60,941 nucleotides of DNA from Salipaludibacillus daqingensis (GTDB lineage: Bacteria; Bacillota; Bacilli; Bacillales; Salisediminibacteriaceae): assembly GCF_029891575.1 (NCBI RefSeq), contig NZ_JARZHF010000014.1:1-60941 (forward strand), written 5' to 3'. The notes beneath the pieces are model-generated. The model was not told where the DNA came from. It searched no databases and saw only the letters and a list, made by a program, of their open reading frames with translations. Position 1 is the stretch's first letter. The number at the start of each line of letters is the position of its first letter. Of the stretch, positions 1 to 10,962 are shown piece after piece. A program made the translations under genes and the position numbers.

Positions 1-18
1 GACCTGTCAATTTCATAT

Positions 19-136
<118 letters not shown>

Positions 137-138
137 AT

Positions 139-172
139 TTAAGACATTCTCATTTATGAGGGTGTCTTTTTT
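139..172 (+). terminator. rRNA operon terminator
   Basis: A 13-bp stem (141-153 with 155-167, including G-U pairs) is followed directly by a run of T. It ends the rRNA operon a few bases after 5S. No tRNA gene follows. Confidence 0.9.
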
Positions 173-247
173 GTGTTTGGTTTTTTGAGGATGTTGATTT
201 TGGGTTTGTTGGGTTTGAAGTTTGGCGGCGAGTTATTGGATGTGTGA

Positions 248-606
248 ACAAGCAATAACAGGGCGTCTTGTGACTGATACGAGTGGATTATGATAAAAGA
301 GGGTCACAAGAGCAGCCCACTTGTGACCGAAGCGAGTAGATTCTGGTGAAAGACGGTCACAAGCGAGGTCAACTAGGGACCTATGAAGAGCTATTTTGGA
401 AAAAGAGGGTCACTAAAGCAGTCGATTAGTGCCCTATAAATGCGCCATTTACGTATTTAGGGTCACTAGAGCAAGCAACTAATGCCCCTAAAATGCAATA
501 AAAAAGAATTTAGGGTCACTAAAGCAAACGGTTAGTGCCCTATAAAAACGTCATCTACGCATTTCGGGTCACAACTGGGGCGAGCATCTAGTCTTCCCAT
601 ACATCC
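248..606. repeat. 53-bp phased degenerate tandem repeat array (7 units)
   Basis: Units begin at about 248, 301, 354, 407, 460, 513 and 566, exactly 53 bp apart. The unit opens with GGGTCACTA or GGGTCACAA, then a short AGCA-type spacer, then an inverted partner such as TTAGTGCCC or TTGTGACC, so each unit can form a small hairpin; the other half of the unit is variable AT-rich sequence. Units 407, 460 and 513 are closest to each other. No coding potential was seen. A shorter array of the same family lies after tufA at 35333-35470. The rest of 173-752 shows nothing else except the mgtC promoter region. Confidence 0.85.
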
Positions 607-680
607 ATCTGCATCTGAAAGGTATATAATAAAAAAAAACAAAATTAGCAACTTACAAAAGCTTGTTTTTTCATTGAAAA

Positions 681-716
681 GGGTATTTGATAATTAATGT
701 TGTAATAATAATAAAA
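681..716 (+). promoter_or_regulatory. candidate mgtC promoter
   Basis: TTGATA at 687-692 and TGTAAT at 711-716 are separated by 18 bp, an acceptable SigA promoter. GGGTAT at 681-686 is a perfect SigB-type -10 element, but the matching -35 region (661-667) is poor, so SigB control is only a possibility. Confidence 0.4.
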
Positions 717-752
717 CAGGACTCATAAAGGAAATTATTGGAGTTGGTTTAA

Positions 753-1481
753 ATGGAATGGTTGTTGTTTATAGAGAATGATATTTTTGTTATGACAATT
801 AGATTAATACTTGCAGCATTATTAGGTGGACTAATAGGGATTGAAAGGGAATTTCATCATCATCCAGCTGGGTTTCGAACCCATTTACTAGTTAGTGTTG
901 GAGCATGTTTAATTATGTTATTAGCCTTTTATGGATTTCAAGATTATTTAGATGCAAACAGGGATGTTGTTAATTTTGATCCGTCTCGTTTAGCAGCTTA
1001 TGTTGTTTCAGGGATCGGTTTCTTAGGTGCGGGGACGATTCTTGTTCAAGGGTATACGGTAAGAGGTCTCACTACGGCAGCGTCGATTTGGGTAGTAGCT
1101 GCCATTGGATTAACGGTCGGTGCAGGAATGTATATTGCTGCCATTATTACAACTGTCATTGTTATCTTAAGTTTAATGTTTTTAGGAAAATTATCATTAA
1201 GTTTTGGGGATCATCATAGCAAAAATGAACTTTCGATACTCGTTGATGAGGATGCCTCCCAGTTATCTGAACTGATTAACTTATTTGATGAACATGAGAT
1301 TACTCTTAAAAGTATGAAGTCAGAAAAACAAAATATATACAATCAAAATCCGATGATTGAATATCGACTTTTAGTGGAATATACAAATGAGAGCAAGATT
1401 ATTACTGTAATTGATCAGTTACATAAAATTCCTTTTGTGAAACGGGTAACGATTGATAAAGATTCGAATGAAACGTCGTAA
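753..1481 (+). CDS. mgtC: MgtC/SapB family inner membrane protein
   Basis: This is a 242-residue MgtC-family membrane protein. Hydrophobic segments lie at about 13-29, 44-62, 78-98 and 104-145, with the family signatures GGLIGIERE (25-33), FRTHLLVSVGA (41-51), GIGFLGAGTI (87-96) and VRGLTTAASIW (103-113). The soluble C-terminus (about 155-242) is the ACT-like tail of the longer family members. Family proteins are linked to growth at low magnesium and to control of ATP synthase or Mg transport; the substrate, if any, is not settled. The ATG has GGAG about 12 bases upstream. The gene stands alone between an rRNA operon and ctsR, a place where B. subtilis has no such gene, which suggests insertion. 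Confidence 0.9.
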   Translation: MEWLLFIENDIFVMTIRLILAALLGGLIGIEREFHHHPAGFRTHLLVSVGACLIMLLAFYGFQDYLDANRDVVNFDPSRLAAYVVSGIGFLGAGTILVQGYTVRGLTTAASIWVVAAIGLTVGAGMYIAAIITTVIVILSLMFLGKLSLSFGDHHSKNELSILVDEDASQLSELINLFDEHEITLKSMKSEKQNIYNQNPMIEYRLLVEYTNESKIITVIDQLHKIPFVKRVTIDKDSNETS

Positions 1482-1509
1482 AAATGACTAAAATAGAGAG
1501 GCGTATCAG

Positions 1510-1562
1510 TTGCACGATTTGTAAAAAAAGTTATAATAGAATCAAAGTCAAATATAGTCAAA
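1510..1562 (+). promoter_or_regulatory. ctsR operon promoter with overlapping CtsR operator
   Basis: A SigA promoter is visible as TTGCAC (1510-1515), 16 bp, TATAAT (1532-1537). Just downstream, at the expected transcription start, AGTCAAATATAGTCAAA (1546-1562) is a direct heptad repeat with 3-bp spacing that fits the known CtsR operator (RGTCAAA-N3-RGTCAAA). A repressor there would block initiation, giving autoregulation of ctsR-mcsA-mcsB-clpC. Confidence 0.88.
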
Positions 1563-1736
1563 GTCAGTAATGTACTTTTTCATTATGATGTTTTTGTAAA
1601 AATAGCTTATGGAAGTATTAGCTTGACTTTTATCAAAACACAGGTGAAGAAGAGGGCTCACAATCAAATATTGTAAATTGGAATGTATGACAATCCAAGG
1701 TTGCATCTACTTTGTGTATTGAAGGAGGAGGATGCG

Positions 1737-2213
1737 GTGAGAAATATATCGGATGTTATTGAGCACTACTTGAAACAAGTCATTGCAGGTAATGGTCAAG
1801 AATTAATTGAAGTAAAAAGAAGTGAATTAGCTGAACAATTTGATTGTGTTCCTTCACAAATAAATTACGTCATTCGAACACGCTTTACTGTTGAAAAAGG
1901 CTACATGGTAGAAAGTAAACGTGGTGGCGGTGGATATATTCGAATTATTAGAGTCAAAGCAGATAATCAACTCGCTTTATTTGATCAGCTTATAGATTTA
2001 GTTGGTGATGGAATCTCGCAAACGGCTGCAACAAATATCATTAAACGTCTTCTTGAAGAGGAAGCAATCACAAAGCGAGAAGCAAATATTATGGAAAGTG
2101 TTATGGATCGTGAAGTGATTCATATTAAGCTACCTTACCGAGACGAGTTGCGTGCGAAATTATTAAAAGCAATGCTTTCTACGTTAAAATATAAAGAGTG
2201 GAATGAACTATAA
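1737..2213 (+). CDS. ctsR: CtsR, class III heat-shock repressor
   Basis: The protein is a 158-residue DNA-binding repressor of clp stress genes. It has an N-terminal winged helix-turn-helix (about 1-72) with the recognition region CVPSQINYVIRTRF (37-50) and the tetraglycine wing RGGGGYIRI (62-70), which in the family contacts the operator and acts as the heat sensor. The C-terminal half is the dimerisation and McsB-recognition domain. The GTG at 1737 is chosen because AAGGAGGAGG lies 7-10 bases upstream and family proteins begin with a similar NISD sequence; an upstream in-frame ATG at 1683 lacks a binding site. Its own operator lies at 1546-1562. It is the first gene of a four-gene operon. 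Confidence 0.95.
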   Translation: MRNISDVIEHYLKQVIAGNGQELIEVKRSELAEQFDCVPSQINYVIRTRFTVEKGYMVESKRGGGGYIRIIRVKADNQLALFDQLIDLVGDGISQTAATNIIKRLLEEEAITKREANIMESVMDREVIHIKLPYRDELRAKLLKAMLSTLKYKEWNEL

Positions 2214-2231
2214 CGTGAGGAGGGGGATCTG

Positions 2232-2771
2232 ATGCTCTGTCAAGAATGCCAGCAGCGTCCTGCGAGCCTGCATTTTACTAAGATTATTAATGGTGAGAAA
2301 ACGGAATTTCACATTTGCGAGAGATGTGCGAAAGACAAAGGAGAGTATATGCCTGGTTCTAATAGCTTTTCCATCCATCAACTTCTTTCAGGTTTATTAG
2401 ATGCCGATCAACCGTTTTCCTCAACGAAAAATAAAAAAGTGAAAAAAGCTCAGCCAGAATTAAAATGCTCTCATTGTGGGATGAATTATCAGCAGTTTGC
2501 AGAGATTGGTAAATTTGGATGTGCTAACTGCTATCGAAGTTTTGAGGAAAAATTAGATCCTATCTTTCGCAGGATACATGGCGGAAATGCAACGCATTTG
2601 GGGAAAATACCGAAGCGCCAAGGAAAAGACTTACACATTCATCGTGAGATAAAAGAACTGAAAGAAAACCTCAAAAAACAGATAGAAGAAGAGGAGTTTG
2701 AAGACGCAGCAAAAACACGGGATCAAATCCGCTCCTTAGAAAATAATTTGCAAAAAGAGGAGGGAGCGTAA
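2232..2771 (+). CDS. mcsA: McsA, zinc-finger activator of McsB
   Basis: This 179-residue protein activates the arginine kinase McsB and helps relieve CtsR repression on stress. Two pairs of CxxC zinc motifs are visible: C3/C6 with C29/C32, and C79/C82 with C97/C100. The C-terminus (about 133-176) is a UVR domain of paired helices that interacts with Clp ATPase or kinase partners. The gene starts 18 bases after ctsR behind GAGGAGGGGG and ends two bases before mcsB, so translation of the operon is tightly packed. Length fits the family. Confidence 0.95.
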   Translation: MLCQECQQRPASLHFTKIINGEKTEFHICERCAKDKGEYMPGSNSFSIHQLLSGLLDADQPFSSTKNKKVKKAQPELKCSHCGMNYQQFAEIGKFGCANCYRSFEEKLDPIFRRIHGGNATHLGKIPKRQGKDLHIHREIKELKENLKKQIEEEEFEDAAKTRDQIRSLENNLQKEEGA

Positions 2772-2773
2772 TT

Positions 2774-3871
2774 ATGTCCTTGGAATCTTTTATGAAAGAA
2801 GCCATTAGTCCGTGGATGAAAAATAAAGGACCCGATGCTGATATTGTCATTAGCAGTAGGATTAGGCTTGCAAGAAACTTGCGCGACGTCCCGTTTCCTA
2901 TGGCAGGGGATGAAAAGCAATTAGAAAAGATTACGGAGCAAGTGGATGCTAAGTTCGCAGGAAAATCACATGTTAAATTTGGAGAGTTAGAGCTACTAAA
3001 AATGAAAGACCTTAAGGAAAATGAAAAAAGAGTGTTAGTTGAAAAACATTTAATAAGCCCAAACTTATCAAATGAATCCAAGGCAGGGAGTGTTCTTCTT
3101 AGCGAGGATGAGTCATTAAGTATTATGGTAAATGAAGAAGATCATTTTCGTATCCAATGTTTATTTTCTGGATTCCAACTGGACGAAGGGTTAAAATATG
3201 CTAACGATATGGATGATTGGATGGAAGAGAAACTTGATTTTGCTTTTGATGAAAATCAAGGTTATTTAACAAGTTGTCCTACAAATGTAGGCACGGGGCT
3301 CCGGTCATCAGTGATGATGCATTTACCAGCGCTTGTCATGACGAAGAGGCTTAATCGAATTTTGCCAGCAATTAATCAACTAGGTTTAGTTGTACGAGGT
3401 ATTTATGGAGAAGGTAGTGAAGCGTTAGGGAATCTTTTTCAAATATCAAATCAAACAACTTTAGGAAAGTCTGAAAAGGATATTGTCGATGACCTTCGAA
3501 GCGTAGTGACACAACTTATACAACAAGAACGCTCAGCGAGAGAGACACTGTTGGAAGAGTCGAAAATTCAGTTAGAAGATCGAATCTATCGCTCCTACGG
3601 CATCCTTGCCTATAGTCGAAGAATAGAATCAAAAGAGGCTATGCAACGTTTATCCGATGTGAGAATGGGTATTGATTTAGGTTTAATTCAAGACGTAAAA
3701 GGAAACATCTTAAATGAATTAATGATCGTCACGCAAACAGGCTTTTTGCAACAATACGCTGGGGAAATCCTTACAGCAGAGCAACGTGATGAACGAAGAG
3801 CAACGTTAATACGAGAAAGATTTAGATTAGAATCGAGCAGGGAATTAAATGACGGAGGTGGAGATACATGA
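2774..3871 (+). CDS. mcsB: McsB, protein arginine kinase
   Basis: McsB (365 residues) phosphorylates arginines on CtsR and damaged proteins, tagging them for ClpCP. It belongs to the phosphagen kinase fold: the ATP-binding SSRIRLARN (27-35), NEEDHFRIQ (120-128) and the catalytic-loop [10 protein letters not shown] (168-177) are all present, including Cys168, the counterpart of the redox-sensitive active-site cysteine. The C-terminal RDERRA (338-343) is the phospho-arginine pocket used for allosteric activation. It follows mcsA by two bases and its stop overlaps the clpC start (ATGATG), indicating coupled translation. Confidence 0.96.
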   Translation: MSLESFMKEAISPWMKNKGPDADIVISSRIRLARNLRDVPFPMAGDEKQLEKITEQVDAKFAGKSHVKFGELELLKMKDLKENEKRVLVEKHLISPNLSNESKAGSVLLSEDESLSIMVNEEDHFRIQCLFSGFQLDEGLKYANDMDDWMEEKLDFAFDENQGYLTSCPTNVGTGLRSSVMMHLPALVMTKRLNRILPAINQLGLVVRGIYGEGSEALGNLFQISNQTTLGKSEKDIVDDLRSVVTQLIQQERSARETLLEESKIQLEDRIYRSYGILAYSRRIESKEAMQRLSDVRMGIDLGLIQDVKGNILNELMIVTQTGFLQQYAGEILTAEQRDERRATLIRERFRLESSRELNDGGGDT

Positions 3872-6300
3872 TGTTTGGAAGGTTTACAGAACGCGCACAG
3901 AAAGTATTAGCATTAGCACAAGAAGAAGCAGGAAGACTAGGTCATAGTAATATTGGTACGGAGCACATTTTATTAGGATTAGTTAGTGAAGGGGAAGGCA
4001 TTGCTGCAAAAGCATTAACAGCTCTAGGATTAGGTGCCGAAAAGATCCAGTCGGAAGTAGAAAACTTGATTGGTCGAGGCGAAGAGAATTCGAAACAAAT
4101 ACATTACACGCCTAGAGCAAAAAAAGTCATTGAATTATCGATGGATGAAGCAAGAAAACTAGGACATTCCTATGTGGGCACAGAGCATATTTTACTAGGG
4201 TTGATTCGCGAAGGGGAAGGCGTCGCTGCCCGTGTATTAAATAATCTTGGCGTTAGCTTAAATAAAGCAAGACAGCAAGTTTTGCAATTATTGGGGTCGA
4301 ATGAATCGGCTAATAGCTCACAACAAGCTGCAGCTTCCGGGAGTTCGAATGCTAGCACACCAACACTTGATAGTTTAGCTAGAGATTTAACAGCTATTGC
4401 AAAAGAAGATCAAATTGATCCAGTTATTGGACGTGCGAAAGAAATTGAGCGAGTTATCCAAATCCTTAGTCGTCGCACGAAAAATAATCCAGTACTCATC
4501 GGAGAACCTGGTGTGGGTAAGACAGCCATTGCAGAAGGATTAGCACAACAAATCGTTGATAACGAAGTGCCTGAAACCCTTCGAGGAAAGCGTGTGATGA
4601 CACTCGATATGGGTACGGTTGTAGCCGGAACAAAATATCGTGGTGAGTTTGAAGACCGTTTAAAGAAAGTGATGGAAGAGATTCGCCAAGCGAATAATGT
4701 AATTTTGTTTATTGATGAGTTGCACACGTTGATTGGAGCTGGTGGCGCAGAAGGTGCGATTGATGCTTCGAATATCTTGAAGCCGTCCCTCGCTCGTGGT
4801 GAATTGCAATGTATTGGTGCGACAACGCTTGATGAGTACAGAAAATACATTGAGAAAGATTCAGCATTAGAACGTCGTTTCCAACCGATCCAAGTAGATG
4901 AACCAACAGCGGATGAATCCATTCAAATTTTATCAGGGCTTCGAGACCGTTATGAAGCTCATCACCGTGTAACGATTACCGATGAAGCTGTGGAAGCTGC
5001 GGTAAGATTATCTGATCGGTACATCTCAGATCGTTTTTTACCAGATAAAGCGATTGATTTAATAGATGAAGCTGGATCAAAAGTTCGATTGCGTTCCTAT
5101 ACGGCGCCACCGAATTTGAAAGAAAAAGAGCAAGATTTAGAGAACCTTCGTAAAGAAAAAGACGCTTCTGTACAAAGCCAAGAGTTTGAGAAAGCAGCTT
5201 CTCTTCGTGATAAAGAGCAGAAGCTTCGTGAGGAACTCGACAAAATGAAAAATGAGTGGAAAGAAAAACAAGGGCAAGAAGATTCAGAAGTGACAGTTGA
5301 AGATATCGCCTCTATTGTTGCAACATGGACTGGTATTCCGGTTAGTAAACTGGCTGAAGAAGAAACTGATCGACTTCTTCGAATGGAAGAGATTCTTCAC
5401 AATCGTGTCATCGGTCAAGATGAGGCTGTCAAAGCAGTATCTAAAGCGGTCCGTCGTGCTCGTGCAGGGTTAAAAGATCCGAAGCGTCCAATTGGTTCCT
5501 TTATCTTCTTAGGTCCAACTGGTGTCGGTAAAACGGAATTAGCTCGAGCTGTAGCAGAATCATTGTTTGGTGATGAGGATGCAATCATTCGTATCGATAT
5601 GTCTGAGTACATGGAGAAACATACAACAAGTCGATTAGTTGGTTCTCCTCCAGGTTATGTCGGGCACGAAGATGGAGGACAATTAACGGAAAAGGTACGT
5701 CGTAAGCCGTATTCAGTTATTCTTCTAGATGAAGTAGAGAAAGCTCACCCTGAAGTATTTAACATTTTACTCCAAGTTCTTGAAGACGGATTTTTAACGG
5801 ATTCAAAAGGACGTCGAGTTGACTTTAGAAATACAGCGATTATCATGACTTCAAACGTTGGTGCAAGTACGTTAAGACAAGAGAAAAGTCTTGGCTTTAC
5901 AGCGCAGAGAGATGGAGAAGATTACAAAGATATGAAAGGCAAAGTGATGGGTGAGTTGAAGAAGAGCTTCCGCCCAGAATTCCTAAATCGTATTGATGAA
6001 ATTATCGTCTTCCACTCTCTTGAAAAGTCTCATATTCAAAAAATCGTTTCATTAATGGCAAACGAACTGAAAAAACGACTTGCTCAACAAGATATCGAAT
6101 TTGATTTATCTGAAGAAGCTAAAATGAAAATTGCCGATGAAGGGTTTGATCCTGAATATGGCGCTCGACCGCTTCGCCGTGCTTTACAAAAACAAGTAGA
6201 AGATCGTTTATCAGAAGAACTTCTGCGCGGAAGAATATCTAAAGGGCAATCGGTGAAAATAGACGTAAAAGATGGCGATTACGTTGTCTCATCTGTATAA
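3868..6300 (+). CDS. clpC: ClpC, AAA+ unfoldase of the ClpCP protease
   Basis: ClpC (810 residues) unfolds substrates delivered by McsB arginine marks or adaptors and feeds them to ClpP. It has the N-terminal double Clp repeat (1-145), the first AAA+ module with Walker A GEPGVGKT (about 212-219) and [12 protein letters not shown], a UVR/middle coiled-coil segment (about 418-460), and the second AAA+ module with Walker A GPTGVGKT (549-556). The start MMFGRF matches the family and overlaps mcsB by four bases. It is the last gene of the CtsR-controlled operon and is followed by a strong terminator. Confidence 0.98.
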   Translation: MMFGRFTERAQKVLALAQEEAGRLGHSNIGTEHILLGLVSEGEGIAAKALTALGLGAEKIQSEVENLIGRGEENSKQIHYTPRAKKVIELSMDEARKLGHSYVGTEHILLGLIREGEGVAARVLNNLGVSLNKARQQVLQLLGSNESANSSQQAAASGSSNASTPTLDSLARDLTAIAKEDQIDPVIGRAKEIERVIQILSRRTKNNPVLIGEPGVGKTAIAEGLAQQIVDNEVPETLRGKRVMTLDMGTVVAGTKYRGEFEDRLKKVMEEIRQANNVILFIDELHTLIGAGGAEGAIDASNILKPSLARGELQCIGATTLDEYRKYIEKDSALERRFQPIQVDEPTADESIQILSGLRDRYEAHHRVTITDEAVEAAVRLSDRYISDRFLPDKAIDLIDEAGSKVRLRSYTAPPNLKEKEQDLENLRKEKDASVQSQEFEKAASLRDKEQKLREELDKMKNEWKEKQGQEDSEVTVEDIASIVATWTGIPVSKLAEEETDRLLRMEEILHNRVIGQDEAVKAVSKAVRRARAGLKDPKRPIGSFIFLGPTGVGKTELARAVAESLFGDEDAIIRIDMSEYMEKHTTSRLVGSPPGYVGHEDGGQLTEKVRRKPYSVILLDEVEKAHPEVFNILLQVLEDGFLTDSKGRRVDFRNTAIIMTSNVGASTLRQEKSLGFTAQRDGEDYKDMKGKVMGELKKSFRPEFLNRIDEIIVFHSLEKSHIQKIVSLMANELKKRLAQQDIEFDLSEEAKMKIADEGFDPEYGARPLRRALQKQVEDRLSEELLRGRISKGQSVKIDVKDGDYVVSSV

Positions 6301-6338
6301 GAAAGCTAAAAAAGAATGAAGGTAACCTAAATAAGAGG

Positions 6339-6376
6339 GGGGGAGAAGGATCTTACATAGGTCTTCTCCCTTTTTA
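6339..6376 (+). terminator. ctsR-clpC operon terminator
   Basis: GGGAGAAG (6341-6348) pairs with CTTCTCCC (6363-6370) and is followed by TTTTT. It lies 40 bases after clpC and separates the stress operon from radA. Confidence 0.88.
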
Positions 6377-6473
6377 TTTGGATAAGGAGCACGATTCTGT
6401 TCAGATTTTTTCCATTATGGCTTCTTCGTGCTAAAATAAAAAAAAGGGTGAACAAGGTAGAGGAGACGATTGT

Positions 6474-7883
6474 ATGGCCAAGCGAAAAACAAAATTTGTT
6501 TGTCAAGACTGTGGGTATGAATCAACAAAATGGATGGGGAAATGTCCAGGGTGTCAAAATTGGAATACTCTTGCGGAGGAGATGGAAGCAGAGCCTTCAG
6601 GGCATCGCAAACGAAGTTTTGTCACCTCAGCTGGCACAAAGTCAGCAAAACCTCAACCTATTACTAAAATTGAGCGAACGGAAGAACAACGGATAAGTAC
6701 GCATATTAACGAATTAAATCGAGTGCTTGGTGGCGGAGTTGTTCCAGGTTCCCTTGTTTTAGTTGGGGGAGACCCGGGTATTGGAAAATCAACACTCCTT
6801 TTACAAGTATCGGCTACTTTATCAGAACATAATAAAAAGGTTCTCTATATTTCTGGAGAGGAATCGGTTAGACAAACAAAACTTCGAGCCGATCGATTAA
6901 ATATTGGCAATGATCAGCTCTATGTTTTAGCAGAAACAGATGTGGATTTGATTGAGAAAGTAATTGAAGATTTAGATCCAGATCTTGTCATTATTGATTC
7001 GATACAAACGGTTTACCTCGATGGCGTAACTAGTGCACCAGGCAGTGTATCGCAAGTGAGAGAATCTACGTCTCAATTTATGCGAATTGCTAAAACGAGA
7101 GGAATTGCTATTTTTTTAGTTGGGCACGTAACGAAACAAGGAGCCATTGCAGGCCCGAGAATCCTCGAACATATGGTAGACTGTGTGCTTTATTTTGAAG
7201 GGGAAAGGCATCATACATACCGAATATTAAGAGCGGTGAAAAACCGTTTTGGTTCTACGAATGAAATCGGTATTTTTGAAATGAAAGAATTAGGTTTAGA
7301 AGAAGTGTTAAATCCATCAGAAATTTTTCTTGAAGAACGATCTTCGGGAGCGGCTGGTTCCGCTGTTGTTGCTTCAATGGAAGGGACAAGAACGGTCCTT
7401 GTGGAGATTCAGTCACTGACCTCTCCGACAAGCTATGGAAATCCGAGGAGGATGGCGACTGGGATTGATCATAACCGAATTTCATTGATCATGGCTGTGT
7501 TGGAAAAAAGGGTAGGATTGATGTTGCAAAATCACGATGCATACGTAAAAGTCGCCGGCGGGGTTCGCTTAGATGAACCGTCTGTTGATTTAGCGATTGC
7601 TGTCTCCATTGCCTCGAGTTTCCGTGATGCACCTACAGCTCCAGCCGACGTCATTGTTGGTGAAGTTGGGCTGACTGGCGAAGTTCGCCGAGTAGCTAGA
7701 ATCGAACAACGAGTAACCGAAGCCGTTAAGTTAGGGTTTCAGCGAATGATTATACCCAAGAGGAATATCGGTGGTTGGACCGTGCCAGATGGGATTGAAA
7801 TAATTGGAGTCGAAAGTGTGAGTGAAGCAATTAAAGTCTCGTTAGGAGGAGTGTCTAGTGGATCACCAACGTTCGAACTATGA
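6474..7883 (+). CDS. radA: RadA/Sms, DNA repair branch-migration ATPase
   Basis: RadA is a RecA-like ATPase that processes recombination intermediates and, in Bacillus, interacts with DisA. Visible features are the N-terminal zinc finger C10xxC13 and C24xxC27, Walker [11 protein letters not shown] (about 98-107), the RadA-specific KNRFGST motif (about 255-262), and a C-terminal Lon-protease-like domain (about 290-460). Length 469 is slightly above the usual 450-460. The ATG follows GAGGAG by nine bases. The 3' end overlaps disA by 26 bases, so the two are co-translated. Confidence 0.96.
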   Translation: MAKRKTKFVCQDCGYESTKWMGKCPGCQNWNTLAEEMEAEPSGHRKRSFVTSAGTKSAKPQPITKIERTEEQRISTHINELNRVLGGGVVPGSLVLVGGDPGIGKSTLLLQVSATLSEHNKKVLYISGEESVRQTKLRADRLNIGNDQLYVLAETDVDLIEKVIEDLDPDLVIIDSIQTVYLDGVTSAPGSVSQVRESTSQFMRIAKTRGIAIFLVGHVTKQGAIAGPRILEHMVDCVLYFEGERHHTYRILRAVKNRFGSTNEIGIFEMKELGLEEVLNPSEIFLEERSSGAAGSAVVASMEGTRTVLVEIQSLTSPTSYGNPRRMATGIDHNRISLIMAVLEKRVGLMLQNHDAYVKVAGGVRLDEPSVDLAIAVSIASSFRDAPTAPADVIVGEVGLTGEVRRVARIEQRVTEAVKLGFQRMIIPKRNIGGWTVPDGIEIIGVESVSEAIKVSLGGVSSGSPTFEL

Positions 7884-8940
7884 TACGAACTTTATAAGTA
7901 ATGTATTGAAACTCGTTGCACCAGGAACCCCCCTTAGAGAAGGGATTGACAATGTTCTTCGGGCCAAGACGGGTGGGTTAATTGTCCTTGGTTATAACAA
8001 TGAAATGATGTCTTTGGTCGATGGTGGTTTTTTTATCAACAGTGATTTTTCCCCCGCTTATTTATATGAATTAGCGAAAATGGACGGTGCGATTATATTA
8101 AGTGAAGACGCAAGCAGAATTCTATACGCTAATACGCAATTAGTGCCTGAAAATACAATCGAATCGACGGAAACGGGAATTCGTCACCGAACAGCACAAC
8201 GTGTGGCTAGACAAACGGGGAATTTAGTTATTTCTATTTCCCAACGACGAAACGTTATTACTCTATATCAAGGAGAGTATCGTTACGCACTGAAAGACAT
8301 TGGCGTCATCTTAACGAAAGCAAACCAAGCCATTCAAACATTAGAGAAATACAAATCGGTATTGGATCAAAGTATTACGAACCTCGGTGCTTTAGAGTTT
8401 GAAGAATTGGTTACCTTTCAGGAAGTATCCCAAGTCATGCATCGAATTGAGATGGTGTTAAGAATTAAAAGTGAAATTTTGAACTATGTGAATGAACTTG
8501 GAAATGAAGGGCGTCTTATCTCGATGCAATTAGAGGAACTTGTATTAAATACGGAAGAAGAGGCAACACTTTTGATTAAAGATTATATGAAAGATGCAAG
8601 GTATAGTCCAAAAGAAGTATTGAAAAAACTGAAACGACTTTCCAACGATGAACTATTAGATGATCAAGTTATCGTAAAACTTCTTGGTCATGGAAAAATC
8701 ACCAATTTAGCAGAACAAGCAATTTGTCCAAGAGGATACCGAATTCTCAATAAGATTCCTCGCATCCCACCTGTCGTTGTTAAAAACTTAATGGCACAGT
8801 TCCACGAACTCCCTTTTATTATGAGAGCCACTATTGAAGAATTAGATGAGGTTGATGGTATTGGGGAAGCTAGAGCGAAAAAGATTAAGGATGGACTAAC
8901 TAGAATTCAAGAACAATTGTTTATTGATCGACATATTTGA
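7858..8940 (+). CDS. disA: DisA, DNA-integrity scanning diadenylate cyclase
   Basis: DisA (360 residues) makes cyclic di-AMP and scans DNA for branched structures, delaying sporulation when damage is met. The DAC domain has the catalytic DGA (76-78) and RHRT (109-112) motifs. A helical spine and a C-terminal helix-hairpin-helix domain (about 290-350, with the [14 protein letters not shown] motif) follow. The GTG start at 7858 is preceded by TAGGAGGA and lies within the radA 3' end. The overlap with radA fits the known functional link between the two proteins. Confidence 0.97.
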   Translation: MDHQRSNYDTNFISNVLKLVAPGTPLREGIDNVLRAKTGGLIVLGYNNEMMSLVDGGFFINSDFSPAYLYELAKMDGAIILSEDASRILYANTQLVPENTIESTETGIRHRTAQRVARQTGNLVISISQRRNVITLYQGEYRYALKDIGVILTKANQAIQTLEKYKSVLDQSITNLGALEFEELVTFQEVSQVMHRIEMVLRIKSEILNYVNELGNEGRLISMQLEELVLNTEEEATLLIKDYMKDARYSPKEVLKKLKRLSNDELLDDQVIVKLLGHGKITNLAEQAICPRGYRILNKIPRIPPVVVKNLMAQFHELPFIMRATIEELDEVDGIGEARAKKIKDGLTRIQEQLFIDRHI

Positions 8941-8981
8941 TTAGGTTGTTTAATTAAGTTTTTGTCGATTGGAATCAGGTA

Positions 8982-9010
8982 TTGACGATTCACCTCTATA
9001 ACGATATAAT
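8982..9010 (+). promoter_or_regulatory. SigA promoter for yacL-ispD-ispF
   Basis: TTGACG (8982-8987), 17 bp, TATAAT (9005-9010) is a near-consensus vegetative promoter in the 210-base gap between disA and yacL. The transcript would carry a leader of about 130 bases with no obvious structure. Confidence 0.75.
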
Positions 9011-9150
9011 TGAATGTTTACTTTAATTGACATTTAATAGGCGTAGTGATATTGTTTGTGTATATCTGAATATGTAACTTCTTGTGATTTGTATGTTTTA
9101 TGTTTGTAATTCGTACACTATGTCTATAATAATAAAAGGAGGTGAAGTGT

Positions 9151-10242
9151 ATGCTTCGAAAAATAATACAGTTAGTCATTTTGTTTACTGGTGGGACGAT
9201 TGGATATATTTTTATTCCTGATTTTGCCCGACTATTTATTACGACACCGGAATGGCTTGTCAACGGCTATGCTGGTGCAATCTTAGGTGCACTTATATTA
9301 TATTTATCTCTTTATTTGTTCGTGGATACGATTGTGAATTTTATTCGTTTGATCGAAGACAGATTGATCAAGTTTCCCGTTACAGATTTGATATTTGGAA
9401 CGGTAGGTCTCGTCATTGGACTAATGCTAGCGTTTTTAATTACAGTCGCCCTAAACAGTGTTGAAATCCCAATCTTAAGCACGGTTCTACCGTTAATTCT
9501 TACATTACTTTTAGGATATTTAGGATTTCAGGTTGGTTTTCAAAAAAGAGATGAAGTCATGGCGTTATTTCCAGGCACAAAAACTGGAAAGGATTCAAAA
9601 AAGAACGAAGAAGCTGAAAAGGAAAACGAACGTGGGAAGCTGAAAATTCTTGATACAAGCGTCATTATTGACGGTAGAATTGCTGATATTTGTCAGACTG
9701 GATTTTTGGAAGGTACGTTAATTATTCCTGAATTTGTTCTTGAAGAACTGCAGCATATTGCTGATTCATCAGATGTTTTAAAAAGAAATCGTGGGCGAAG
9801 AGGACTCGATATTCTAAATAAAATTCAAAAAGAGTTAGCAGTTGAGGTAGAGATTTATGAAGGTGACTTTGAAGAAATTCAAGAAGTAGATAGCAAACTT
9901 GTTAAATTAGCAAAAGTAATGAATGGGTACGTTGTTACAAATGACTTTAATTTAAACAAAGTTTGTGACTTACAAGGGGTAGCCGTTTTGAACATTAATG
10001 ATTTAGCAAATGCGGTTAAACCAGTTGTCCTTCCTGGCGAAGAGATGAATGTGCAAGTGATTAAAGATGGCAAAGAACAAAAACAAGGGATTGCCTATTT
10101 GGATGACGGTACGATGATCGTTGTTGAAGAGGGTAGAAATTATATCGGTAAAACAATTGAAGTTGTCGTTACAAGTGTTTTACAAACATCAGCAGGTCGA
10201 ATGATATTTGCTAAACCAAAACTGATGGAAAAAGCACTTTAG
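9151..10242 (+). CDS. yacL: YacL, membrane-anchored PIN/TRAM domain protein
   Basis: This 363-residue protein has four membrane segments at about 4-21, 39-62, 81-101 and 107-131, a charged linker, a PIN (PilT N-terminal) nuclease-like domain beginning at [11 protein letters not shown] (167-177) and a C-terminal TRAM domain (about 290-350) of the RNA-binding type. Family members are conserved in Firmicutes but their substrate is not established. The ATG at 9151 is chosen over an in-frame GTG at 9142 because AAAGGAGGT ends seven bases before it and homologues begin with this hydrophobic segment. It precedes ispD by 24 bases. Confidence 0.9.
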   Translation: MLRKIIQLVILFTGGTIGYIFIPDFARLFITTPEWLVNGYAGAILGALILYLSLYLFVDTIVNFIRLIEDRLIKFPVTDLIFGTVGLVIGLMLAFLITVALNSVEIPILSTVLPLILTLLLGYLGFQVGFQKRDEVMALFPGTKTGKDSKKNEEAEKENERGKLKILDTSVIIDGRIADICQTGFLEGTLIIPEFVLEELQHIADSSDVLKRNRGRRGLDILNKIQKELAVEVEIYEGDFEEIQEVDSKLVKLAKVMNGYVVTNDFNLNKVCDLQGVAVLNINDLANAVKPVVLPGEEMNVQVIKDGKEQKQGIAYLDDGTMIVVEEGRNYIGKTIEVVVTSVLQTSAGRMIFAKPKLMEKAL

Positions 10243-10266
10243 GACGTGAGAAGAGGAACGATTACT

Positions 10267-10962
10267 ATGCCAAAATACCATGTCGTTATACCTGCCGCAG
10301 GTCAAGGAAAGCGAATGAATGCAGGAAAAAACAAACAACTATTAATGATAAATCATGTCCCCCTCCTCATTCACACATTACGTGTGTTTGAGGAGGATCT
10401 TCTATGTTCGGAGATTATCTTAGCGGTCAACGAACACGAGAAGGAAGTTATTTGGAGTTTAATAAAAGATTATCAACTAACAAAAGTAACAAAAGTCGTT
10501 ATTGGTGGTAAAGAGCGCCAACAAAGTGTCTATGAAGGTTTGAAAGTGATACAAGGTAACCCGATTGTGTTGATCCATGATGGGGCAAGACCTTTTATTA
10601 GGAAAGAAACCATTCATCAATTGATTGCAAAAGTGGATGAAGAAGGAGCAGCCGTTGTTGCTGTCCCGGTAAAAGATACGATTAAACAAGTTAGCCAAAA
10701 TCAAATTACTGCAACGATTGATCGTTCTAGCTTGTGGTCTATTCAAACCCCACAGGCTTTTCATCTTGAAGAAATTACATACGCTCATGAAGTTGCCGTA
10801 AAAGAAGAGGTCGTTGGAACAGATGACGCTAGTTTATTAGAATATATGAATCGTCCTGTTTCGATTGTTCAAGGGGATTATGAAAATTTTAAAGTGACGA
10901 CACCAGAAGACTTGTTATTTGCTGAAGCAATCATTGAAAAAAGGAAAGGGGAAACAAACTAA
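10267..10962 (+). CDS. ispD: IspD, 2-C-methyl-D-erythritol 4-phosphate cytidylyltransferase
   Basis: IspD joins CTP to methylerythritol phosphate in the non-mevalonate isoprenoid pathway. The 231-residue protein opens with the nucleotide-binding [12 protein letters not shown] (6-17), and contains LIHDGARPF and the substrate-binding [10 protein letters not shown] segment. The ATG at 10267 follows AGAGGAA; an in-frame GTG 21 bases upstream would add seven residues before the beta strand and lacks a site. The stop overlaps the ispF ATG by one base, so the two pathway steps are co-translated. Confidence 0.95.
   Translation: MPKYHVVIPAAGQGKRMNAGKNKQLLMINHVPLLIHTLRVFEEDLLCSEIILAVNEHEKEVIWSLIKDYQLTKVTKVVIGGKERQQSVYEGLKVIQGNPIVLIHDGARPFIRKETIHQLIAKVDEEGAAVVAVPVKDTIKQVSQNQITATIDRSSLWSIQTPQAFHLEEITYAHEVAVKEEVVGTDDASLLEYMNRPVSIVQGDYENFKVTTPEDLLFAEAIIEKRKGETN

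Noticed and set aside
248-606. CRISPR array
   Set aside because: No invariant direct repeat is present; both halves of the 53-bp unit diverge and there are no cas genes in the window.
1683-1736. Longer ctsR with an 18-residue N-terminal extension from ATG 1683
   Set aside because: No Shine-Dalgarno before that ATG, and AAGGAGGAGG fits GTG 1737; homologues start at the later site.
4410-4922. 170-codon open frame on the minus strand inside clpC
   Set aside because: It is opposite to a fully conserved coding sequence, lacks a ribosome-binding site and has the composition of an antisense shadow.
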